Program-made: the position numbers and the translations under genes
Notes under the pieces: generated by a model
What the model saw: the letters and a program-made list of their open reading frames with translations, nothing else
Database searches by the model: none
Told to the model about the DNA's origin: nothing
Source of the DNA: Synanceia verrucosa
Taxonomy: Eukaryota; Chordata; Actinopteri; Perciformes; Synanceiidae
Length of the DNA stretch: 64,000 bases
NCBI GenBank assembly: GCA_029721515.1
Contig: CM056567.1
Span: 7,775,507-7,839,506, forward strand
Direction: 5' to 3'
In this document: one piece after another, positions 23,386-36,300 of the stretch
Layout: each line of letters opens with the position of its first letter
Numbering within the stretch: the first letter of the stretch is position 1

Positions 23386-23516
23386 GTTCTGGTTGTCTGT
23401 GCCCTGTGCTGAAATGATAGGGTTTACCCTGCCTTTTGCCCTATGACAGCTGGGATAGGCTCCAGTCCCCCTGCAACCCTGTTGGATTAGTGGTTGACGA
23501 TGAATGCATGAAAGCA
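23386..23516 (+). mobile_element. 3' part of a teleost SINE/LINE repeat
   Basis: TTTACCCTGCCTTTTGCCC and GACAGCTGGGATAGGCTCCA, followed by CCCCTGCAACCCTG, match the 3' region of the abundant fish retroposon represented more fully at 53498-53766. The usual AGGATAAGCGG end is degraded to TGGATTAGTGG. Confidence 0.75.
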
Positions 23517-23752
23517 TGAATTACAGTACTGGTTTGGCTTGAAAGCTATGAAGCACAGGAGCTGATTTAGTGTCCTGGTCATACTGTCAGATCATGTTAT
23601 GATGTTCTAGAAACTCAAATGACCATTGGTTAGTTTTAATCTTAATTTAACACTGCAGTACTTTTAATATTGTTTCAAGGCCGTATTCCTGAATTGTTGC
23701 ATTGCTTCCTATTTCATTAGGGCCATGATTTGTTTCTATTCTATGAAATGCA

Positions 23753-23812
23753 GATCTAGCCCAGTTGTTAGCGTGTCTCCTCATAGCAAAAAGGCCTTGA
23801 GTTGAGTTTATT
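23753..23812 (+). mobile_element. Decayed tRNA-like SINE head
   Basis: TAGCCCAGTTGTTAGCGTG followed by CTCCTCATAGCAAAAAGGCC parallels the usual head of the same fish repeat ('..CAGTGGTTAGCACTGTCGCCTCACAGCAAGAAGGTCC..'). The A box is nearly consensus. The B box, expected as GGTTCGANNCC, has decayed to GAGTTGAGT. It is a relic, not a tRNA gene. Confidence 0.5.
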
Positions 23813-26800
23813 CTCATTGAAACATATCTGTATACTGTATATCCATCCATAGTACTGTACAATGAGAGAGCATTGATTCGTTACAGTATTCTTTTGCCAA
23901 AACAAGGGAACATACTCTCCAGTATGTTGTGTTGTTGATAACTTCTGACTGAATAAGATGACCAAATATGTTTATTTTACTTAAAAGAGTTGCACAATAG
24001 AACTTTCTCCAATGTGTTTAAACAGGCCCACTTAAACCCATAGCTGTGGATTCCTGTATAAATGGGAAATGACGGATGAAAGAGATGGGGTTGCTGCTGT
24101 TGGAGAACTCTTGGGCAGATTTTCAACATTTCTTCTCCCTGAGACATTGAATATTTGGAGAAGTGACAGTTGTGTATTTGGGCAAGGATGAGAAAATTCA
24201 TTTAAGCCAAAATAGAGGAGGGAAAATGAAAGTGAGAAAACAAACAGTGAATTCAGTTGCACACTTCAGTTGTGCAATAATTGCAAGTATGAAATACATT
24301 TTCCCTCTTTCTCGTTCAAGGACGAGCTCACGTTTTCCCCCTTGCCTCCATTTCACTTTCTTTTATTCCTCATTTAAAAATGTTCTTCAACTCCACAAAG
24401 CAAGTCATTTTCCATCTCCTCTCCTGGGAGCTAGGATAAATATTTAGTACTTTCCTGTTCCAAGCTGGTGTCCCTCTGTATCACATGCTTTTTTTACTCC
24501 CAAGTGATCACAGGTGTGTGGCCACGCTTTGGAAGCATTTTTCCTTCTACGAAGTTTGATCAGTATATCCGGAAGAAGCTCGGAAAGTGGCCATGGTTGC
24601 AGGATTTTGGAATTATTCACTGATGGTTTGCTAAGGGTCTGGTGAAATGCTCCTCAGCAGGCTTTGATCAGACGTGCTGAGCTGAGCCTGTATGTTTTGA
24701 ATGGCCTTAATGAAAAAAGGTTGGCATGGAGTATTTGAAGTGAAAAACTCAAATTGTTTGAGAAAGGTGTGACACTTTGGTTTCATTCAGTCTGGGTTCA
24801 TTTTCATGGTTTTGGTCATCCTTTCTGCTCATATTAACAGTATTGTCACCAATCTACCCGCTAAATCCTGGAAATATGAAAACAATCAGGTGGTTTCCTC
24901 AGTAGCCAGGCTCGTTTTTCCTTTTCGTCCATTTTACGTTACAAATTAATACATTAACGATGCTCTTTGGTGGATTATTTGTTTGCTGAATTACAGGAGA
25001 AGCTTGGACAGATTCAAAAAAGATGGTTAATCTAATTTTATCAGCATGTTTGATCGTTAGTTACGACTGCCTTGTTAGTTTCCTTGATTATTTGAATGTA
25101 GTTCTACTTCATGACCTGCTAGCACGTCTCTGACAATGCATGTCAGGTAGTTTGTCCAAGTAGAGTTACAATCACGCAAGTTAACGCGTTAATGGTGATG
25201 CATTGTGTTAACATGCTAGTTTATACATATATTTCCTATTTAATGGACAAGACGTTAACATAACTATTATATCAAGGTAAATACAGTATAAACAGAAAGA
25301 TTACAGAATATGAATTACAAATTAAGAAAACATCCAAAACAGACAGATCCTAGAAACAAACAAATGTGTTTTGAAGCACAGACTACCTGTAGAGATATGA
25401 GTATGAGTCCAGGTAGGCTGGGCAGAGTTAATGGGTCCCAGGTTTTGTAAAATCTCTTAATGGAGCCGTTGAGGGTGAATCTGATTTATTCCACCTTGAT
25501 GTTCTGCATCACATCTTTGATCCATTGGTTGTGTGATGGAAAGGGTCACATCCTTCCATTTCAATGGAATTGAGTTAAGAGAGAGGAAAAATCAAAGAGC
25601 ATCTGATATTTAGCAGGAAGATCAGAGTCATCTGATAATATTACAAAAAATACATATTAAATATTGAAAATGGTGTCAAAAAGGGATGATGAGGGGCAGA
25701 AGAACACAGCGTACTGTATAGTAGATGCTCACTGGGGTCTGCAGTGTTCCCTTGTTTCCACATCTCAGTGGTTACCTTGGTGACGGATCGAGACAATGAC
25801 CACAACAGTAAGAGTCACGTTCCACATCAGAAATAAACATATTTATCTCGTGCTGTCCAGCCATTAAGACTGATTTGGCTTTATGTGCCAAGGAGCTGTC
25901 AGCCACTAACTGGGATATTGTTTCCGGAAAGTTGCTGCTGAATTTTTCAAAGGCTTAAGCAGCATGAAAATTGTTTTACCTCTGCTGATCCTTTATTTTT
26001 AAGAATAAATAAGCTCTACTTTTGATGTCCTTACAGTCACAAATATGGAAAGCCATTCTCTGGCTTACAGCATGCAGCAGTAGTTTCATGAAGGAAACTG
26101 AGATGACATTCCCGCAGTGATAAGTGTTTATTGCACTATTAGGGCAGCTTCATCATGGAGCTAGACAATCCTGAAGCTAAAACCCTCTCTCATAGTCATT
26201 AACTTCTTGACATCAGCCAAATCAAGGTTGATTAATATGTTTATTTTATGAGACAAACACTGCATTCTTCTGTCTCTCTTTGCGCTTGTCTATTCACGTG
26301 CCAATAACTATCCATCATAGTCTTTCAGGTTTCTCTCCTCCATTCTCAACTATGGCAAAAATGTGCCTGTGTGTTTCCTTTTTAGGATCTGGAAGGAATG
26401 CTCCCTTCTTTCTTTCTCTTCTTCTTTTTTTTCCCACCACTGTTCATTTACAAAAGAATCAGCAGTGACGAGGAGCATGTCTAGACTTCTGCGCAGAGAT
26501 AGTAGTCAAAATAAATCCGGGGGAGATGTGCTGGACTGGACCAAGTGGAAAGGTACACTGCTGATCGACTATGAATTGCTGTATTGTGAAAGGAATGGGC
26601 AGTGAGTGAATTGTTGGCATTGTTGTGAGAGCGTGGCCAGACCTCAGGGGACGATAAAATAAATCCCCCCAGTCATTCATCTGGTTGGTTTTTCTCGAGC
26701 AAATAATGCCATCATCCAAACTGGACCTGTCATCCCCCTGTCATGATGGATTTATCTGTTTTTTTTCCGCTTTCTCATCAAGCCTGTACTGTAGGATTTC

Positions 26801-28093
26801 AAAAATACATAGAATGAAAGATTTGGGGAGAGGACAAAAAGGTGAAGAGGATTCTCACATCTGCTATCTGTTCATTTATTTTGCTCATGCAAGGAGACGG
26901 TGAGGCCATCCAGGGAGCAGTGTGTGTGTTTGTTTTAACTGTCAGGTCACCCACAGGGCAAGGGTCAGCTGTATTTGAGTAGCCTGAGGGTGTAACAGCA
27001 GCCCCAGTGATTTTTTATCGCCGAAATGTTTGACGTGAAGCCATCAATCAGGGAAAAACGAAGAGGGAGTCAGTGCAGATTCCATTATACAAATAGATGC
27101 AGATGAGATGCAGTGTTCACCCTTGTGCTGATATACTGTACGTACGCAGCCCTACCTATCTGTGTTACATTAAGTGTAATCCTGCGCCGTGCTTCGAGCA
27201 AGATGCTATCACTGGCAACAAATTCCTACCTCACCCCCTGCACGATGCGATCCAATCTTAGAAATTCCTCCACATATTCAGCATTCTTTGCCCACACTGG
27301 CATACCTCATGAAACGTGTCCCTTTGCTACAGACAGCGAGGGGAAAAGCCAAAAACATAAGAAGGAAAAGCATGACATTTAACAGGAGCAGGGCGTCTGA
27401 CTGTTACAACATAATGACATGTTGAGACGCAGGTTATACGAGACCCCTGACCTACAGGCCACAGACCTCAAATAAAAAGCATAAAAATATGGACATTGTT
27501 TCAAAAATGATCTAATGCCTCGGATGTAATTTTCTGCCGCTGAGCAGGCAGGTATTTGCCATATAAATGTTCACAGCTTATATTAGCTACAAGGGCCTGT
27601 AAAGTATGGCCTGAGGTGTGTTATACCTCCTGAGTGAATACACCTGGCTGAGCATTAGCATGCGTGCATGCCAGTGTGTGTGTGTTTAAGCACATAACAC
27701 ACTTAATATACTTTTGAATTTCGTCTTTCAGATTGTGTTTGAGCTGCTGGTTGTGAGGCTAAATCAAGAGGTGTCATTTTGGTCTCTGTTTTGAGATTCT
27801 GACGTTGAAACGAATCACCTCTTACTGGGCCGAGGCCCCAAGCCACACTTCATTAAAAGGGCATTATGGCAAGACATGTTGTTACAGTCAAAACACAGGA
27901 CTCTGTAGTTTCAACTCAACCTTTCCAATGGAGCAATGTTAAAAGCTCCAAAACATTGTAAGACCTTTTCCAAATGTTTCACTTAATGACATGGCGAGCC
28001 AAGTCTTAAAAAAAGATTAAGTATATTTGTGACTGCTACAGACAAACAATTGCAACACCAACAACAGCATCAATCAGGTGGCCGAGGGGTTTA
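23813..28093. other. Mostly unique noncoding stretch
   Basis: No gene is recognised. 25380-25700 may be a decayed retroelement in antisense, but I cannot place it. An RFX-like GTTACCTTGGTGAC is at 25771-25784. 26420-26450 and 26760-26772 are T-rich. 27820-27880 has a conserved-element texture. Confidence 0.4.
25771..25784. promoter_or_regulatory. RFX X-box-like motif, imperfect
   Basis: GTTACCTTGGTGAC fits the inverted-repeat form GTTRCC-NN-RGYAAC with one mismatch in the right half. RFX factors bind such sites near ciliary and neural genes. No promoter is seen beside it. Confidence 0.25.
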
Positions 28094-28136
28094 AGATAAT
28101 TCCCAATCACCTCCCAAACTTAGATAATTCCCAATC
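28094..28136 (+). repeat. 15-bp direct repeat
   Basis: AGATAATTCCCAATC occurs at 28094-28108 and again at 28122-28136, a spacing of 28 bases. It is a local duplication of unknown origin. Confidence 0.85.
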
Positions 28137-28325
28137 CTAATCAGCTCTCTACTCTCTGATAAAGATACTGTACAGAACACCATCAATAAACAACAAGCTA
28201 ATGTTTAATGTAAGATCAGGACAACTGAGATGCGTTTAGCTGATCTTATATTTATCTAAGAGAAGACTGGCCTTTGGCTCTATTAGCAAGAATGGAATAC
28301 AATTGTGTCATCAACGTAAAAATAC

Positions 28326-28600
28326 GTTAAAGTGGTTTTTCGGCAGTGGGTCACCAATTGCTGTCTCCCACAGCCTGTAAGTAATGTTGGGGCTTCTGGG
28401 AGATGTAGTCAGAGCATAAAGAGACGGAATACACCACAGAGATCACGTTTTTCACGGTTTGAGAGAAAAAAAGGCGGATTGTGGACAAAAAGTGGGGTTT
28501 TTGGGAGCAGCCTCTACTCTATCTCTGATAAAAGAATGTCTTTTTTTCATTTGAGCTATTCAGTGTTTTCAGTCAAAATTCCACACACTGCACCTTTAAA
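28326..28600 (+). mobile_element. MITE remnant with CACACTGCACCTTTAA end
   Basis: The right end CCACACACTGCACCTTTAA and interior phrases GCTGTCTCCCACAGCCTGTA and CTGGGAGATGTAGTC match a teleost non-autonomous element family I remember. The left end (GTTAAAGTGG) is not a good inverted copy of the right end, so the left side is truncated or diverged. No open frame. Confidence 0.6.
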
Positions 28601-30888
28601 GTGCTGCTGAAACCAGTTGTAGTCCACATTTCTAAGGGATCCAAGATGTTGATAAAACATAAAATTAGATTAACGGGGGTTGCTGGCTTTCCACTTTAAC
28701 TCATGTAAACATCCCTACGAATGACCTACCAACTTTTGACTGCCAAAGCCCTCAGGTCCATCTCTTTCCTATCTCCAACAGAGATAACCTGTTTCTGAGG
28801 TTGAGGTGATGATATGTGTGTCAGTAAAATCCAGCATGCTTGGAAATGTTTTCTCTCCCTTTCCCAAGAGCTGCAGTTTGATAAGCTTCCAGCTCCTTCT
28901 CGTGCTCTGAAGCAATGATACTTTTCGATCGTGAATGTTTTCATTCAGCATTTGCCTTTTGCAGCAACCTGACAAGCATGAATATAAGAATCTGGATTGG
29001 AAGTTTAACTTTGGACTCAGATTTTTTTTTAAATGCAATATGAAGATATTCTGTTGTTCCGCTTTTGAAATGAAAGACATGTATGGAAAGAGTAAAGAGG
29101 ATGAAACCTGATGAGAATCCCATTTTCTTTTATTGGTACTTGGCTTCTAAAAGATCAACAAAGCTCTCTCAGAGTCTTTTGCATTATATTGAGTTCAAGT
29201 CAGTTGCTGGCTCAAGACAAGCTCCACTATCACACATATGACTATTATTATGACTATTATTTTCCTCTGAGAGAGGGAACTCACCCAACACGCACAATAA
29301 CACCTAAACCAATGCGTCTTTGGCACTTGGACTGTTTCCTGTAACATTTTAAATCTATTTCTCTGACAGTGGGAAGTGTTTCACAGTTTATCATGTGTAA
29401 ATTGTGTTGTTTTTTTGTATCCGGGAAAAGATATGAAGAAATGTAAGCAGAAGGCCCACACTGCAACAAAGAACCAAGCCCAAAACTGTGGGCTTCTAAC
29501 TGATATTATGATGTCAAGTGTCCTCTTTATGGCTTTTGATCAGGGGCATTAGGTTATACTTTCAGCTCCTCTTACTGCAAATTCCAGTCGTGTGACTCTG
29601 CCTCTGATGTCTCCTTTAATATTTCCTCCTACACACACACTCTCTCTCCAACACACTTAAACAATGAAATATCAGCAGATTTTTGGACACATTTGGCTTC
29701 ATATTTTTGTCAGTTTGGTGTTTTGCTCGTTTTACTGCTAATCAAAAATGATGCATAAATCACATAAAGGTGCTTTGGCAAGGCAGCTTTGGTGGCCACA
29801 TGAAAACTTAACATCTTCTTTGTGATTTCACCTGGAATATTATTCAGAAACTATACATACACAGATGACATGGAGAATGTATGACGGTAACCTTTGAGAC
29901 AGCATGCTGTTTCTCCTGCTGGGAGTCTGTACAGTTCCACCCAGCTTGTTTCCTCTTGTAACCACACACCAATCCTACTAATGAGCTCGCTGAAGACAGC
30001 ACGATGGGATGGAGGCCTCTTGAGAAAAATAACTTCTGATGACGCAGCCCCATGGCTTTCCCTATTGTCGATTCATGTGATATAAAGTGCAACATATGTG
30101 CACTTTTAGCCATCTTTGTGTGATTCATTTATCTTTTTTGGCTTTGTGCTACGTACTCTATGGGTTATTTTGCGTGCGGTTTACTGCTAATTTTTTGCAT
30201 GTCTCAGCATTCCTGTGTGGTCTACCCAAAGCACAACATGTGGCCGTGGTTAAAAGTGGATTATTTCAATTGTTCAGAAATTAGAAAATGTCCTCACCCT
30301 CCCTCTCCTTGCCACCTCAGCAGAAAACAAATGGCGTCTAATGGCATTCTTGGAATTCTTGGTGCACAGTGCTGCTGTTTCCGTATTTCACGGATCTGAA
30401 TGGTGTGGCCCAGGCAGTCTGGAATTCCTGGCTGGGAGATCAGAGGCTTTGATTTATCAGGATGTACGCTCTGTAAGGTGTGTGCATGGTAGGGGAAACT
30501 CAGATATCAGTGCACACACACAGAGATCTCTTTTACACAAATGTGATCCAGAACGAAGCCTCTGTCGCTAATTTTGGAAGTATCAGAAACATTTTTTTCT
30601 GGCATCAGTGTGGTCACTACCTACTGTAGGAGGCATCTGGCAACATTTGTGATTGTGCACACGTCAAGTCAATGGGCATCCCTGTGGCTTAGGAACTAAG
30701 ATGCTGACCATTAACCACATGTCAGGTAAGGGGATATGATAGCCATATTTTCTTACCTGGTAACCAAAGACAGAACTAGTTGGTGTCTTGATAACTTCTC
30801 AGATATGTAATATGCAATGAGCCTTCAAACTTGTGGATTTATTACTCAAACTGGATGTTCTAGATAGTATTTCTTCATCTAGGGCCAA
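28601..30888. other. Mostly unique noncoding stretch
   Basis: No gene is recognised. A 12-base tandem duplication (ATGACTATTATT twice) is at 29238-29261. At about 30678-30715 the words CATCCCTGTGGCTTAGGAAC and TGCTGACCATTAACCAC resemble the head of a tRNA-derived SINE, but weakly. Confidence 0.4.
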
Positions 30889-31525
30889 ACAAACCCTAGC
30901 CTAGAAATCTAGACGCACCCTAACGGCAAAAAATATTTTTGCCTAGAAGGATGGTCTAGTGGCGCACCATAGCAGCTAATCCTGGCTCCGGCAAGGGATC
31001 TGTCGGACCAATCACAACGTTCTATCTGCGCATCTGCGAGTCGTTGGGATAGCCGTAGCACAATGACGACAGGGCTGCGCAATGCTGGAGATAACAAAAA
31101 CAGTCAAGATGGCTGTGGTTAACGAACAGCAGTCGTTTGAATCGGCTCTGTCATCGATTTTGGAAGAGTTAGACTTTGGCTTTTCTTTGAAAGTTGAGCA
31201 GAAAGAAAGTCATCCATTTTAAAGAAGGATGTATTTGCTGTTTTGCCGACCGGCTACTTTGCTGGACTGGCTACAGCAAAAGTGTAATATACCAGCTGGC
31301 TCCGCTGGTAGCTAAAAGGAATACGTCTCATTGTCCATTGTTCTGATTGGTCATAGCGCTGGCCTATATAGCTTGAACGACAACAATTGGTCCCACCCCC
31401 ATGATCTGCACAAAACTGACACAAGACATGAACTGGACACTGTAGGTTAAATGAATGAAAGCCACGTCCCAGAAATCTGAAGCACAGCATTAATTTGCCG
31501 CCAGACCTTCTGTGTTCTGTTCGGA
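30889..31525 (+). mobile_element. Transposon remnant with a broken RecQ-like helicase frame
   Basis: The 5' end carries CCTAGCCTAGAAATCTAGAC and a GGCAAAAAATATTTTTGCC palindrome that I remember from a teleost DNA-element family. An ATG at 31109 opens a 37-codon frame containing ILEELDFGFSLKVEQKE, like the start of the helicase domain in fish RecQ-like proteins (F.LK.EQ). It ends at a TAA at 31220. In another frame LKKDVFAVLPTGY (31219-31257) resembles helicase motif I, and in a third IYQLAPLVAKR (31287-31319) is the usual continuation. The Walker A lysine-serine pair is disrupted by an insertion between these blocks. The frame is therefore dead. The 3' boundary near ATTTGCCGCC (about 31500-31510) is uncertain. 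Confidence 0.65.
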
Positions 31526-32958
31526 TCATGGTATCTACTGCTGGTAAAGTCAGATCGTTGAGTATATATGAGATGGAGCAGATGTGTGACAGTAGGATTA
31601 GGTTTCTGACTGAGCATTGGCCCACCCAAAAATACAGTTCACCAGCCAATCAGTGTGGCTAGCTTACATAATATTGAAAATAGCCACGACTTAGGGCCTT
31701 TGACTGGGCGTATTACATTCTACTATAGATTGATTTATAAACATACCGTATATGCAGGGTAATGATGTGATTTTAGCTGATTATTTCTTTAGATTGGTTC
31801 TGCCACATGCAGTCAATTTACAGTAAGTGCTTCCAGAAGATGTTTTAAGACTTGATCCAGAATTATGGAATAATGCCACATTATTTGCCAAGATTGCCTA
31901 ACTAATTATGTTGTTCACGTGGTAGTTTCAAATTAATGGACTAATGTGGGGAAGAGTTTAAACACTCTCACACACGTTACACTGTTTTCTATCAAAGAAT
32001 GTCTCTTTTGGAAACATTAAAGAGTGTTTGGCAAATTAAGCTCTGACAGCAAGACATAGAATTAAGAGGTTGTGAAATGGATATTTAAGCAGTAGCTCGT
32101 TGTTTAAAAAAAGTGTATGGCCAGTTAAGCAGCAGGCCTCTCCCTTTTCAAAACCATTTAATTTAGGAGAAATGATTTCAGTATTGTCTTAGCAATTTGC
32201 TAACGAGGGCATGTCAGTGTTCTTGCTGTGGGAATGTCAAACGATTCGTTCAGATCTGGACCAGCTTGTGTCCATGCAGGGTGAATACAATCAACACAGT
32301 TATAATGCTGGGGGCGGAATTAATCACCAAGTTTTCCATACAGGAAGCCTTTTCATACAAGTCATGAGGTAAATGTCGAAAAGGTTCTGGCTGGGTATTT
32401 TAGGAAAGAGCAAGCTCTTAACCTTTGAGGACTGACGTAGAAGAAAATGATGAGGGTAGCAACAGTACGCTTTGCCGTGCTGTTATTTTGAAAAACAGTC
32501 ATGTTGGGGAGAAGTGGCTGGAGCGGAGAGACCTTAAGTGGTGTTCTGCAAAATTTTCTTGCTCAGTGACAGTTTTGACTGTCGAACCCTATTCAACAAT
32601 TTCATCATGTTTAGTGTTGTTTTTCTGTCTCCAGAGTGAAAGCCATGCAGGATTGCTGAGTCATGGCTGCGAGGTGGCTGAAACTGTAAATATCACTCAT
32701 TCACCTGTGGTACCCAGGACCCAAACCCAGCACTTTTACTCAATCACAACCAGCTGTCCACATGTCTGAAAGCACACACTAAGCCACAAAGGTTTGTTAA
32801 AATAAAGAGTGAACCTGCTTTAAAAGCCCCAGATGTATAGCTGTGTTTTTTTTTTTTGCTGAGGACCACAGCCAGTCCTGAAACACCTGTGGCTTTCAGG
32901 AGAAAGTGCTCCACCGAGGCTTTGTAGCGCACACTTAGATGGTGCTTTCTGCACATTT
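31526..32958. other. Unique noncoding stretch
   Basis: No gene is recognised. 31640-31670 contains CCAGCCAATCAGTGTGGC, which could belong to the neighbouring element. 31790-31950 is AT-rich with homeodomain-like TAATTA words. Confidence 0.4.
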
Positions 32959-33010
32959 TAGTGGCTGGAAAGAAATACTAAAGTACATTTTTCAAGTAGT
33001 GCTTCTGGTC
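32959..33010 (+). mobile_element. hAT-type MITE end fragment
   Basis: AGTGGCTGGAAAGAAATACT and AAAGTACATTTTTCAAGTAG follow the pattern of the end of a common fish hAT-derived element ('CAGTGGTGGAAAGTAACTAAGTACATTTACTCAAGTACTG' in my memory). Only one end is present. Confidence 0.5.
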
Positions 33011-33136
33011 TTAATATTTATGTGTTAACGCATAAAAATATGTAAAAAGTGTTAGGCTTTGTGAAGAAAATGTTGAGTTGTATCAGTCTACACATTCTGG
33101 GCTTTTTTTTATTCATGGGGAAGTAAGAAACAGGTT

Positions 33137-33340
33137 TATTGCCAAGTAAGTTTGCATATAGTAGGAATTTGACTTGGTATCTTGGTACCATATAAACAAG
33201 TACAGATATAAGATCAAAAGATGATAAAGTGCTAATAAATAAAGGGTGCAAAAAACAGGCAATGCAGTGCAAAATGGCTGTTATACAAATGAACAGAAAC
33301 AAAAACCATACAGAGAGGTGCAATGTGCAGAAATGAAGCA
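33137..33340 (-). mobile_element. Dispersed repeat fragment, copy 2
   Basis: It begins TTGCCAAGTAAGTTTGCATA and continues with GGAATTTGACTTGGTATC, a diverged match of the segment at 8321-8482 in the same orientation. It then runs through an A-rich, G-poor part with GGTGCAAAAAACAGG and GAGGTGCAATGTGCAG, words typical of this retroelement end. Confidence 0.6.
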
Positions 33341-36300
33341 GAAGCATGTAGATCATGAACAACAGAGCTGTCTGACTTTGCTGTCAGTTGAAAATGTTTC
33401 TCTTGACCTTTTGCCCATTTCTTGTCATTTCCATTTGAGGACTTTTAATAGAAAGATGTTCGGCTTGTATGAACAGTGACCCACCACTTTAGCTGAGGTC
33501 ATACCTCAGACATATAAATTAATCCTGAACAGCTTTTTGAAGACAGATACACATACCCAGACAGAGGATCTCACAGAAATCAGGCTGTCAGGCAGTCAGT
33601 CACTCAGGCAAACACGCACACACGCACACGCACACACACATGTGCACACAGCTGTCACAGAAGTTAAACTTACCAGCTAACTCAATGATTACCTTTAACA
33701 AGTATTCTCATTTTCCCTAAAGCAAAAAAAAAAATTAAATATGATGCTATAAAGTAAAACATACTTGTATTTTATGACTTGCTATTGGATCCACATGCCA
33801 GGGGTAATTTAGGAGAGAGCACACTTCTACATGTGTACCTCTATGACTTTTTGATTGTCATAATTACATGTGCATGGCTCTTGTTAAAGCTCCTGACCTT
33901 TTATAGTTTCCGGCTGAGTACACAGGTTCAAATGTTTTTTCCTCCTGATTTAAAGGTGAACATTAAAGTCTGTCATGGTCTGATGATCTGTATGCCGAGG
34001 ACCCCACACTGGAATATTTGTCCCCTTTGTCCTTTTTTTCTCTCCCCCTTCCCTCTCTTGCCCATTCTCTGTATTCTGTCATTTCTGCTGCCAGCCAGCA
34101 GAGCTTTGCTCCCTGAAAGCCATAAAACGAGTGTTTTAACAGAAAACACTGGCATGCCTTTGCGCTCCTTCAAAGAGGACTTTTCTGGCGTTGGAGACAG
34201 TACAGAGGCTGCGCTCATGTCTCGTTGGCTATTCTCAGACACATTCTCGGATTGACAAACACAGAGGAGTTGTGATATTCGCATGGCAATTCCAAGCATC
34301 ACCGCAAACTTAAGACACATGGGGCATGGAGACAAAAGACGAGAGTGACAAACCGTTACTGGGAAAACACTCAAATCTCTATAACTTTATACCTGCGATG
34401 GCCTTCAGAGTGAACGTTCCCAGGGCTCTGGCGCTGCGGTTCCCAGGAGGTTGCGTGCTCCAATCTCTCTAATGAGAGAACCTTCCAGGCTAGACATTGT
34501 GGGCTCTGGCTCAAGCCTCCAGCCCATGCTGTTCTCACCACAAAGAAACAAGCCAAGTTATTCACTGATTCCTCTCTGACATCTTTGGCCAAAATGTCTC
34601 CAGTCCTAATCCTTCTACTGCCACCACTCTTTACTTTCTCTCTACCACTTACCCTCATCTCTCTCTTTCTGTTCTTTTTCTCTAAGTTTCTCTTATTTTC
34701 TCTTCTTAAATGTGGTTGAAGTTGCTGTTATGACTCAGAGAACATGCACTCTAAAAAGAAGTATGAGACATAAATGGAGAACGTAAGAGCACAACTCTTA
34801 CATGGGCAACACTGATTCGTGCGTTCAAAGTGGTACAGGAGCGCTGCTGTGCTTGCGTCAAGTGTTTACACAGCATGTGATAGCTCAGGCTCACGGGAGA
34901 GGGGAAATAGCGTTGACAAAACGGGTTGCCAGTTCTGAAGCAGGAAGTCCATCTGTGCAAACAGCACCTAGTTTAGGGAGTTATTAATTACCTCGGGTCA
35001 CCGGCCAAACTTTTGGGTCATCACAGGGACAGAAAGGGGGAGAGGAGGCGTTAAATAACGAAGATAAAAGAAAGAAGCAGGCGTGAGAGTAGTGAGGTAG
35101 AAAAATAGCAACTGCACAATTGTGACTTTTATGATGCAGTGGAATTATTACACCTTATTGAGTTATTTTACTCATATAAGAAAGTATGTTGTAAACTTTT
35201 TTCATTGAGGCATTTGGCGCACCTTGCCTTGTTCCACAACAACACACGCCCATGCAAGCTTTTCACTCTCTCCTCCTTCACATTCTACCATTTGGGAGAG
35301 AGGGGTCAATGGCTGTTCTTTTACCCCTCTTTTCTGCTTTCAAGAATGTCTGCAATGCTTCCCAGGAATCCTACCTTGTTGACTTTGGTTTGGGATAAAA
35401 GGTACAGCCTCCTCTGTTCTCCATGCTGATCCGAAAGGTGATTAAGGCTGGCCTCAACATGAGCCCATGCATAGCCCAGCATACTGGCCCAGACAGATTA
35501 CCCCACGTTCCTGTGTGCTCCTGTTATTGAGGCGACCGAGGCGATGAGATAGATGAGAGGGGAGAAATTAAGGGGAAGAATGTCGGTTGGTGTTGGGAGA
35601 AAGGGAGAGTGAAAGTTCAGATACTTGCTGCTTCTTGTTTGTCTGCTCTTGTGCTTGATGGCTCTCCTGTTGGTAGTGCAGGTGATGCTACTGCATTCCC
35701 AAATTTCTGCTGTCCTAGTGCTCATTCTTGGTCTGCAACAGTTGATCCTAAAATATTTATTGTTTGCTCCTTTGCTCCCTATACTGTGGTTACTCCCTCT
35801 CTCCTCTTTACCTCTCACCTCCATAACTACCATTGGTGTTTTGAAATGGGGACTATTTCCACATGCACCATACTCCAGTGCACATGTGAGAGAAAATGGT
35901 GATTGGCTTGCCTGGGCCAACAATAATATTGTGTTTAATCTAGATACCGTTACATGCAAAATGAGCAGGAAAAATTCAAGGGCACCATTGTTTCCCTCAG
36001 CCAGATTTTCTGGGGTCCAGTGATGGAGTGTTTCCTTTAGAAACCCAAACCAGGAGAGACGTGGAGGTGCCACTTACAGTGTTTCGGTAAAAATGAAGAG
36101 AGAGACCAAAAATCAGGAAGACAGGAGGGAGTGTGTGAGACCGGAAAGGTCAACACTTTGGGAATTAAAACAATTATCAATTGCCAGGTGGCAGCATTTA
36201 TGTACTGCATGTGTTCTGTGTGACAGCATGAATGGACATAGTTCATCCCTACTGTTGAAAACCAATGTCAGAAACACTCTGAGCCTAAATTACATTCTGG

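Noticed and set aside
30678..30715. tRNA-like words suggesting a SINE head
   Set aside because: A-box similarity is weak, there is no B box, and the following sequence fits no family.
35498..36073. 191-residue minus-strand open frame
   Set aside because: It overlaps long frames on the plus strand, has no domain, splice context or known family, and its length is within what stop-poor stretches give in 64 kb.
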